Below are positions 1 through 7,300 of a stretch of 11,834 nt of DNA, in pieces. Made by a program: the position numbers and the translations under genes. The stretch comes from Helicobacteraceae bacterium (lineage in GTDB: Bacteria > Campylobacterota > Campylobacteria > Campylobacterales > Sulfurimonadaceae), in assembly GCA_027061425.1 (NCBI GenBank), contig JALSUN010000082.1:1-11834 (forward strand). The letters are read 5' to 3'. The notes beneath the pieces are model-generated. The model ran no database searches, was not told where the DNA came from, and was given only the letters and a program-made list of their open reading frames with translations. Every line of letters starts with the position of its first letter. Position 1 is the stretch's first letter.

Positions 1-2
1 GT

Positions 3-86
3 ATTGAGATGAAGATGATCAAACGCGATATGTATGGAAACAAGGTTGAAGAGACCATCGACACCCAGTCTCCTATAGGTAATTAA
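3..86 (+). CDS. 3' end of an unidentified upstream gene (partial)
   Basis: An open frame enters from the left edge and ends at TAA 84-86, giving the last 27 residues of a protein (the tail ends ...TQSPIGN). The other two plus-strand frames close within the first 13 bases, so this is the only frame that can carry an upstream gene. It stops 8 bp before the transporter start, so it is probably the preceding member of the same operon. The tail is hydrophilic and charged. I do not recognise it. In LapA-type loci this position is often held by a TolC-family protein, a LapG-type protease or a LapD-type receptor, but nothing in these residues decides between them. Confidence 0.5.
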   Translation: MEMKMIKRDMYGNKVEETIDTQSPIGN

Positions 87-94
87 GCACTCTA

Positions 95-2236
95 ATGACA
101 AAGGATATTGATCCCCTTTTAGCCTGTCTGGTTATCTTTACAAAAATCCACCACCGTCCCTTTAGTGCAGAGGCCCTCACACATGGCCTTCCTCTTGAAG
201 CTGATGAATCTACCTCGACCCTCTTTTCAGCCCACACATCGAAATCTCTTTTCTCTCGTGCTGCCAAAAGAGCAGGTTTTAGTGCGAAGTTAGTACAAAA
301 ACCACTCTCAGAGCTCTCTACATTAGTGCTACCCACCATTCTCTTGCTTAAAGAGGGGAATGCCTGTGTTTTAGAAGCGATCGATAAAGAGAGATCCCAA
401 GCCAAGATTATCATACCTGAGATGCCTGATGCTGAAGAGTGGATAGACCTAGAGAAGTTAGAATCACTATATTTGGGCTACACCTACTACATCAAAAAAG
501 AGCACCGCTTCGAACAACATGACAAAAAGGTACTCAACACCGACCATAAACATTGGTTTTGGAGCTCTATAAAGTACTCACGTTCTATCTACCGTGATGT
601 TATTGTCGCCTCTTTTGTGATCAACCTTTTTGTTTTGGCAGCTCCACTGTTTACCATGAATGTTTACGATAGAGTGGTTCCTAACAACGCCATTGAGACG
701 ATGTGGGTTCTGGCCATAGGTATTTTGGTCATCTATGTACTCGACATGATCTTAAAACTTTTAAGAACCTACCTCTTAGAGACAGCAGGTAAAAAAAGTG
801 ACATCATTATCTCCTCTATCTTGTTTGAGAAGGTGATGAACCTTAAAATGAGCGCACGGCCGAAGTCTGTGGGCTCTTTTGCTAATAATTTGAGAGAGTT
901 TGAGAGTATTAGAAGCTTTTTGACTTCTAGTACCATCTCTACATTGATAGACCTCCCTTTTGCCCTGCTGTTTTTGGTGGTGGCTTACTACATCGGTGGT
1001 GTGATCGTTGCTGTACCTCTTGTGGTGATCGCTTTTATCATGCTCTATAGCTACATTGTTAAAGAGCCCCTTCGTAAAAGTATAGAGAGCACTTACGAGG
1101 CTTCTGCCCATAAAAATGGGGTGTTGATAGAGAGTCTGATGAATCTTGAGACCATTAAAGTGCTCGGTGCTGATGGTCACTCTCAGTGGAACTGGGAAGA
1201 GTCTACTGGAGACATCGCTAACAAGGGTTTCAAGTCAAAAATCTTTTCAGCATCCATCCAAACAGTGACTGCTTTTATGGTGCAACTTAACACGGTAGTC
1301 GTCTTGATCGTGGGGGTTTATATGATAGAAGAGAAGTTACTCACCATGGGTGGACTCATTGCTTCAGTCATCTTGACCTCACGTATTATCTCTCCAATGG
1401 GACAGATGGCAGCACTATTGGCGAACTTCGAGCAGACCAAAACAGCCTATAACTCTCTTAATGAGATCATGCAACTTCCGGTAGAACGTCCAGAAGGCAA
1501 GCAGTTTGTTTACAGAGAGAACCTGCAGGGAAAGATCACTTTTAAAGATGTGGTCTTTAGTTATGAAGAGGAACAAAAACAGTCTCTAAAAGGTGTCTCT
1601 TTTACTGTAAACCCTGGTGAACGTGTGGGCATCATCGGCAAGATCGGTTCAGGAAAATCGACCATACAAAAGTTGTTACTCAAGCTTTATGAACCCGACA
1701 GTGGGTCTATTTTAGTGGATGATATCGATATTGCGCAGATCGATCCTGCTGACTTGAGACGCCAAGTGAGTTATGTCCCTCAAGATGTTGCACTTTTTAA
1801 TACGACCTTGCGTGCCAACATTGTGTATAAAAAACCGAGTGTTGATAATGAAGCACTTTTAAAAGCTGCCCATATTGGTCTTGTGAGTGAGTTTGTGAAC
1901 AAACATCCTCTTGGATTTGACATGCCTATTGGAGAACAGGGCATTGGACTCTCCGGTGGACAGCGTCAGGCCGTGGGTGTGGCTCGTGCCTTTGTAACAG
2001 AGACACCGATGGTCATCTTAGATGAGCCAAGTACCTCTATGGATAGCAGTTCAGAGAAGTTGTTGTTAGAACGTCTTAAAGAAGTTACTAAGGGTAAAAC
2101 CACCTTGCTTGTGACACATAAGGCTTCGATGATGTCTTTAGTAGAGCGTCTCATCATAGTGGATGATGGCAAGATCGTTATGGATGGCCCTAAAGAGAAG
2201 GTGCTTGCAGCACTTAATGGAGAGAAGCATGTCTAA
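95..2236 (+). CDS. Type I secretion ABC transporter (permease/ATPase), LapB/LssB type
   Basis: A 713-residue inner-membrane exporter that would energise one-step secretion of the adhesin encoded downstream on the other strand. Three parts are visible. Residues 1-130 form a C39-peptidase-like domain in which Pro7 sits where the catalytic Cys of true peptidases would be (D-P-L against D-C-G), so it should bind substrate rather than cut it, as in HlyB and LapB. Residues about 165-430 hold six membrane segments, including the family-typical stretch ending MNVYDRVVPN. The C-terminal ATPase has Walker A (515-523, K521), Q-loop Q563, signature LSGGQ (619-623), Walker B with catalytic E644, D-loop D650 and H-loop H675, all intact. 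Length is normal for the LapB/LssB family. The ATG at 95 has only a weak ribosome site but gives the expected N-terminus and lies 8 bp after the preceding stop. It heads a transporter-HlyD-LuxR operon. Confidence 0.95.
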   Translation: MTKDIDPLLACLVIFTKIHHRPFSAEALTHGLPLEADESTSTLFSAHTSKSLFSRAAKRAGFSAKLVQKPLSELSTLVLPTILLLKEGNACVLEAIDKERSQAKIIIPEMPDAEEWIDLEKLESLYLGYTYYIKKEHRFEQHDKKVLNTDHKHWFWSSIKYSRSIYRDVIVASFVINLFVLAAPLFTMNVYDRVVPNNAIETMWVLAIGILVIYVLDMILKLLRTYLLETAGKKSDIIISSILFEKVMNLKMSARPKSVGSFANNLREFESIRSFLTSSTISTLIDLPFALLFLVVAYYIGGVIVAVPLVVIAFIMLYSYIVKEPLRKSIESTYEASAHKNGVLIESLMNLETIKVLGADGHSQWNWEESTGDIANKGFKSKIFSASIQTVTAFMVQLNTVVVLIVGVYMIEEKLLTMGGLIASVILTSRIISPMGQMAALLANFEQTKTAYNSLNEIMQLPVERPEGKQFVYRENLQGKITFKDVVFSYEEEQKQSLKGVSFTVNPGERVGIIGKIGSGKSTIQKLLLKLYEPDSGSILVDDIDIAQIDPADLRRQVSYVPQDVALFNTTLRANIVYKKPSVDNEALLKAAHIGLVSEFVNKHPLGFDMPIGEQGIGLSGGQRQAVGVARAFVTETPMVILDEPSTSMDSSSEKLLLERLKEVTKGKTTLLVTHKASMMSLVERLIIVDDGKIVMDGPKEKVLAALNGEKHV
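2219..2224 (+). promoter_or_regulatory. Ribosome binding site that fixes the HlyD start
   Basis: GGAGAG lies inside the end of the transporter gene, just upstream of the ATG at 2229. An open frame extends back to an ATG at 2163, but that start has no comparable site and would add 22 residues that read as the transporter gene in another frame (basic and Cys-containing, with no family counterpart). The site therefore supports 2229 and a translationally coupled 8-nt overlap. Confidence 0.7.
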
Positions 2237-3554
2237 ACCACATAAAAGTGATGAACTTCAGTACATGGCAGCACTCTCTTCTGCTGTTTTGCAGAAGAAT
2301 TCTAGAGCCTCGCAGTGGATTATCTGGATGATTTTCATTACACTTATCTGGCTGATAGTCTGGGCTTATTTTGCAGAAATAGATGAACTGACTCGGGGTG
2401 TGGGTAAGGTGATACCCTCTAAACAGGTGCAGGTAATCCAAAATCTCGAAGGTGGAATTGTTTCAGAAATCCTTGTGGATGAAGGTGAAATCGTAGAAAA
2501 AGATCAGATCTTACTGAAGATAGATGACACTACATTTGCATCTTCTTATGAAGAAAACAACCTACGACTTCTTGAACTACAGGCACAAGCGCTGCGTTTG
2601 AGTGCAGAAGTGAGTGGTAAAGAGACACACTCTATGAATGCCGTCTCAAAAGAGATGAAGCCTTTTATAGAGCATGAACGTTCACTTTATCAACTCAACA
2701 AAAGACAGTTAGCCCAAAAACTTAATATTTTAAGAGAACAGATCACACAGCGCCGTCATGAACTTAAAGAGGCCCAGTCCAAGTATGGACAGTTACGAGA
2801 GGACTATAAGCTTATTAAACAAGAGGTGGAGATTACAAGACCACTGGTTAAAAAAGGGATCGTATCACAGGTGGAATTTTTGCAGCTTTCACGTCAAGCT
2901 TCAGGGATTAAAGGTGAGATGGACAGTGTCAAACTCTCCATACCAAGAACACGTTCCACCATCAAAGAGGCACAAAACAAGATGCAAGAGGCGAAGCTGG
3001 ACTTTAAGCATGATGCTAAAGAGGAACTGAACAAGGTGCAAGCCGAGATCGCCCGTATCTCCGAATCTTCGGACGCCTTGGAAGATAGAGTAAAACGTAC
3101 CTTGGTACGCTCTCCTGTTAAAGGGATCGTACAAAGACTTTTAGTCAACACTATTAATGGTGTCATTCAACCGGGTATGGACATCGTTGAGATCATTCCG
3201 TTTAATGACAAACTTCTCATAGAGACAAAGATCAAGCCCTCTGACATCGCCTACTTGTACCCTGGACAACCGGCAAAGGTGAAGTTTACGGCGTATGATT
3301 TCTCCATCTATGGATCTCTAGATGGTAAGGTGGTCTGGATCAGTGCAGACACTATAACGGATGAAGAGGGCAATGCTTTTTACTTGGTGCGTATTAAGAC
3401 AACTAAAAACTATTTAGAATTTGAAGGTAAGAAACATGACATTTTAGTGGGTATGGTGGCCAATGTAGACATCATCACAGGACAAAAAAGTGTCTTGGAC
3501 TTCATCTTAAAGCCTATACTGAAAGTGCGTCAAGCCGCATTGAGAGAGCGTTAA
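2229..3554 (+). CDS. HlyD/LapC-family membrane fusion protein of the type I secretion system
   Basis: A 441-residue periplasmic adaptor that bridges the ABC transporter and an outer-membrane TolC-type channel. A short cytoplasmic N-terminus is followed by one membrane anchor (about 30-49). Next come the first half of the lipoyl-like domain (about 60-100, with NLEGGIVSEILVDEGE), a long charged alpha-helical hairpin or coiled coil (about 105-290), the second lipoyl half (about 293-324, VRSPVKGIVQ), and the beta-barrel region (about 325-420) with the family-typical YPGQPAKVKFTAYDF and YGSLDGKVV segments. Length is typical of HlyD/LapC proteins. The start overlaps the transporter by 8 nt and the stop overlaps the next gene by 1 nt (TAATG), so the three genes should be made together. 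No TolC partner is seen in this window. Confidence 0.93.
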   Translation: MSKPHKSDELQYMAALSSAVLQKNSRASQWIIWMIFITLIWLIVWAYFAEIDELTRGVGKVIPSKQVQVIQNLEGGIVSEILVDEGEIVEKDQILLKIDDTTFASSYEENNLRLLELQAQALRLSAEVSGKETHSMNAVSKEMKPFIEHERSLYQLNKRQLAQKLNILREQITQRRHELKEAQSKYGQLREDYKLIKQEVEITRPLVKKGIVSQVEFLQLSRQASGIKGEMDSVKLSIPRTRSTIKEAQNKMQEAKLDFKHDAKEELNKVQAEIARISESSDALEDRVKRTLVRSPVKGIVQRLLVNTINGVIQPGMDIVEIIPFNDKLLIETKIKPSDIAYLYPGQPAKVKFTAYDFSIYGSLDGKVVWISADTITDEEGNAFYLVRIKTTKNYLEFEGKKHDILVGMVANVDIITGQKSVLDFILKPILKVRQAALRER

Positions 3555-4090
3555 TGAAACTGTATACACAAGACCCAACTATTGTTAGCCGTTGTCAAGA
3601 GATAGATATAGTGGTCTCTTTAGTGGAAGATGTAAGTACCTTAAAAGAGGGTATAGCACTCTTAAAACCTGAGCAGTTTTCAATGGCGCTGAAGGTCAAG
3701 TGCATGATACTCTCTCAACACCCCAACTTTGAAGAGGGTGTTGCCTTGCTTCAACAAGGTGTGCGTGGTTATGGAAACTTCTATATGCAGGGTGTCCATC
3801 TCTTACAAGCCCTTAAAACGATAAAAAATGATGCGGTCTGGATGTATCCAGAGATGATGCATGCACTGATTTCACTCGGAAGTAATGAGACTCAAGTATC
3901 GCCACTGCTTGAACAGTTAAGTCAGCGTGAACAAGAGGTGGTACAGGCTTTAGAAAAAGGTATGAGCAATAAAGAGATCGCTATGGCGTTAAAGATCACT
4001 GAACGTACCGTTAAAGCACATTTAAGCTCTGTCTATGAGAAGTTAGAGGTACATGACAGACTTTCATTAGCGATGCTGTTGCGCGGTTAG
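3554..4090 (+). CDS. LuxR-family transcriptional regulator with shortened, Asp-less receiver-like domain
   Basis: A 178-residue DNA-binding protein. Residues 122-178 are a clear LuxR/GerE helix-turn-helix (LSQREQEVVQALEKG, then SNKEIAMALKITERTVKAHL, ending in VHDRLSLAMLL). Residues 1-102 resemble the second half of a receiver domain (MILSQHP, VRGYGNFYM, MYPEMM), but the usual DxxxP segment with the phospho-accepting Asp is absent and the domain is about 20-30 residues short. It may therefore act without phosphorylation, rather like CsgD-type atypical regulators; that comparison is inference. The ATG shares one base with the HlyD stop. Being made with the exporter and lying beside the adhesin gene, it is a good candidate for controlling adhesin expression. 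No DNA site was identified. Confidence 0.9.
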   Translation: MKLYTQDPTIVSRCQEIDIVVSLVEDVSTLKEGIALLKPEQFSMALKVKCMILSQHPNFEEGVALLQQGVRGYGNFYMQGVHLLQALKTIKNDAVWMYPEMMHALISLGSNETQVSPLLEQLSQREQEVVQALEKGMSNKEIAMALKITERTVKAHLSSVYEKLEVHDRLSLAMLLRG

Positions 4091-4124
4091 TGTATATTCT
4101 TGAACTCATGTAAAGTGTGATAAT

Positions 4125-4218
4125 CGTCATTCCTGCGAAGGCAGGAATCTAACGGTTGATGCTTCCCAAACATTCTTGATTTTTAGGTTCGTGGACTCCT
4201 GCCTTTGCAGGAGTGACG
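4125..4218. repeat. Complete palindromic MITE/REP-like element with inverted termini
   Basis: About 94 bp bounded by imperfect 25-bp inverted repeats: 4125-4149 matches the reverse complement of 4194-4218 with three mismatches. Each end is itself a perfect hairpin with an 8-bp stem and a 4-base loop: ATTCCTGC/GCAGGAAT at 4129-4148 (loop GAAG) and ACTCCTGC/GCAGGAGT at 4195-4214 (loop CTTT). No open reading frame lies inside. This architecture (hairpin, short AT-rich core, inverted hairpin) is that of small non-autonomous palindromic repeats dispersed in many proteobacterial genomes. It lies between two convergent genes and could also help end transcription from both sides, although neither hairpin is followed by a clear T-run. 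Confidence 0.75.
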
Positions 4219-4232
4219 GGGATGGCAACTAT

Positions 4233-4289
4233 GTCATTCCTGCGAAGGCAGGAATCTAACGGTTTATACTTTCAAAACATTCTTGATTT
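4233..4289. repeat. Half copy of the same palindromic element, direct repeat at 107 bp
   Basis: Positions 4233-4289 repeat 4126-4182 at a constant offset of 107 bp, with 53 of 57 bases identical and the first 32 identical without a break. The copy carries the third hairpin (4236-4255, stem ATTCCTGC/GCAGGAAT, loop GAAG) and the core ending CATTCTTGATTT, but lacks the closing inverted end. It stops 15 bp from the adhesin stop codon. It looks like a truncated second insertion or a partial tandem duplication. Confidence 0.7.
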
Positions 4290-4304
4290 CCGGTAAGCTA
4301 AAGA

Positions 4305-7300
4305 TTAAGAGACAACAATCTCTTGTTCGATGTTGACAGTTACAGTCGTACTGCCATCTGTGACACTATAAACATCTACAGTATGACCTTTACCATCATC
4401 TACGCCACTGCTTGTCTGTGTCCAAGTCTCACTACTTCCTGTTGGCTTAGAGACACTGTCTCCACTTTCACCGTATATGGTCAAGACGTTGTCACCATCT
4501 GTCATGTTGATGATGTCTGCTACCTCTAAGTTCATGACACTGTTGTCACCAGTGCTCATATCTATCGCTTCCATGTTACTAAGGTTAGAGATGTTGTCAA
4601 AGTCTAAGGTCTCTGCACCACTAAGTACCACAGCATCAAATCCTGCTGCGCCATCTATAGTTGTGCTAGCATCATAAGCAAAGTTCTCATCACCATTTGG
4701 TGCAGTCTCTAGGTGGAAGGTGATGGTGTTGGTAGCAGTGTTGCCATCGTTTTCCAAGACAGAGATATCAAGGGATTCTGTTTGACCTGCATTGGTAGCA
4801 TTATAGTCTACCAAATAGGTATAACTTCCTGTCTCATAGTTGATGGTGAGTGTCGCATCTAGAGGGGTTGTGATGGTCTGTGTCGGGTTATTACTGTCAT
4901 AAGCATAGCTTACACCATTAATCTCAACGAGACTGATATGTCCACCGTCTGCACCTATGTTGATTACCGTTCCATCTGCATCGAAACTGGTAAGTTCACC
5001 GGTAATAATTGTGTTATTCACTGTCTGTTGCAGACTACCATCAAGATCTGTGATAGAGTCTATAATAATGGTCTCACCATTGGCTGCGGCGATGTTGTCA
5101 AGTTCACCCTTATTGCCACTGTTACCTACACCGATAGCAAAGGTCTTGTCTATAGGCGAAGCATCTATATAATTGTTCCACGCTGTTGTCTCTGCAGTAT
5201 CTAGACCTTTACCACTGTTTGGTTGTCCGTCCGAGATGAAATAGTATTGTGTTGTAGTAGCATCAGGATAGGCATCGGCAGGATTTTCCATCGCTTTTTC
5301 TACGGCACTGTCATAGTTGGTGCCACCGTCTGCACTGATGTTATCAATATAAGCTTTGGCATCTGTTGCATTAAGCATCTCAGAAGCAGTGGCGGTGTCA
5401 CTGAAGGTGATGATCTGGATGTTGACATCACCTAAGTCGTCATACTGGTCTATAAGGTTTTTAAGTGCATCTTTAGCGAGGTCTATACGAACAGTGTCTG
5501 GATTATAGTCATCTACCCATTTTCCAAATGGCCAGAAGCCTTCATAATGACGATCTCCAGGTGCATCCCCTTCTGCATCCAAATTCATACTGCCAGAAGT
5601 GTCTAGTGTTAAGATGAGGTTGGTAGAGTAACCCGATGTTGTACTGTCAAGGTATTTGTCAACGGAAGTCTCTGCCACAGGTTGGTCATCCACAATGTTA
5701 ATGTTCAGAGTGGCAGTTGCACTGTTGCCCGCATCATCACTGAGGGTGTAGCTGATCTGCTCTTGTGTGTTAGAAGAGGCATTTTCTAAGACATAAAGAT
5801 ACTCACCTTTTTCATAAGATTTATTATCAAAAGTAGTGTCTTCAGTGGCGATGAAGAAGGTACCACTTTCTGTTTGAACGGTATAAATGTTGGTGGCACC
5901 TGCAAGTGGTGTTGCTACAACACCATTGATACTTACATTCTCGATATGACTGTTCGTTATATTTACATCATTGGCTAAGATATTACCTGAGGTCGAACGA
6001 TCTGCCATAGAAGGGTCTGTTCCAAGGTCAAGTGCAGACTCATAAACATCTGTTGGCGCTGTGTCATCACTTAAGGTACCTGCACTCAGGTCAACAGCGA
6101 CATCAACACTTTCAGAAGAGGCAAGGTTACCGGCTTGGTCTGCAACAACTTGTGCTGTGACAGATACTGTGGAGTTGTCTATACCACTCAGGTCTCCAAG
6201 TGCGATAAAGGCACTAAAGGTACCATCTGCATTGGCAGTGATCTCTTGACCATTGACCGTTTCTGTGACAGGATACTCAAGGCCATCTGCTGTTGTAAAG
6301 ATAAAGCTTATTTTAGTTCCTATCCCTGCTGTTGTTGTACCTGTAAGCAAGATGCCGTCGTCAGCGTCTTGCTGATTGATATAACCCCCACTGACATCTT
6401 CGAGAACGATGCTGGCATCTTGTCCACTAACAGTACGGTCTAAGATGACATTTTCTGTGTCAGAGTAGAGGATGCCATCTGCTGCAACAACCGATGCAGT
6501 CACATTGTATTCACCATCACTGTAAGCTGTGAAGGTATCAGCAGGTATGGTGATATTAAAGGTACCATCACCTTGTACTACTGCAGTTAATGCTCCATTG
6601 CCAAGATCAAGAACTTGACCATTAAGCTTAAACTCTACCGTTTTTCCTATGGCAGAACTTGTCCCTGTTATGTCAATATCTGTTGTCGCTTCTTGGGCAT
6701 TGATGTAGTTACCGCTGATCTCATCGAGATTAATGACACCCAAGTCAGTAGAGTCAACAATATTGATATCTTGAGAGATGGTCTCAGTGTTTCCTGCGTC
6801 ATCTTGGACAATGGCTGTCAAGGCATAGACACCTTCAGTCAAAGGTGTATTCTCTAGGTTTAATGACCATGTATTGTTTGCTGCATCAACAGAAAATTCA
6901 GGAGAATTAACATCATAGACAGTGTCGTCGAGTCTAACGATGACACTGTTACCAAGTTCACCATTAAAGGTTCCATTGACAACCAGTGTCGTGTCCGAAG
7001 TGATATAGTCACCAGCGACGCCTGTGTCTGTAGTAATACCTTCTATCGTTACATTGTCACTACCATAATCACCTCCATCATCCAGTGTGGTGTCTAAAGT
7101 GACATTTCGAGAGGCACTGACACTGTTGCCCGCTGCATCTGTGATGATGGTCGCATCAACGACATACTCACCATCTGGAAATGATTTCATAGTAGTGGTG
7201 TCAACTGTAACGCTATAGCTTCCATCTGCTTCTACGGTCGCTGATGTAAATGCATTACCATTAATTGTGATGTTGACAGTGGCCCCTATGACATTAGATG

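Noticed and set aside
73..414. Minus-strand 113-codon open frame opposite the transporter start
   Set aside because: It overlaps a clear family member on the other strand along nearly all its length, has no ribosome site and no recognisable motif.
2163..2228. Upstream in-frame ATG extending the HlyD protein by 22 residues
   Set aside because: It lies wholly within the transporter gene, has no ribosome site and adds basic, Cys-containing residues with no family counterpart. The ATG at 2229 has GGAGAG six to nine bases upstream.
4125..4255. CRISPR-like repeat array
   Set aside because: There are only three units, one is inverted, each unit is itself a hairpin, and the sequence between units is repeated rather than unique.
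4129..4255. Classic intrinsic terminators for the LuxR and adhesin genes
   Set aside because: The hairpins are strong enough, but none is followed directly by a T-run on either strand. They were annotated as a repeat element with only a possible terminator role.
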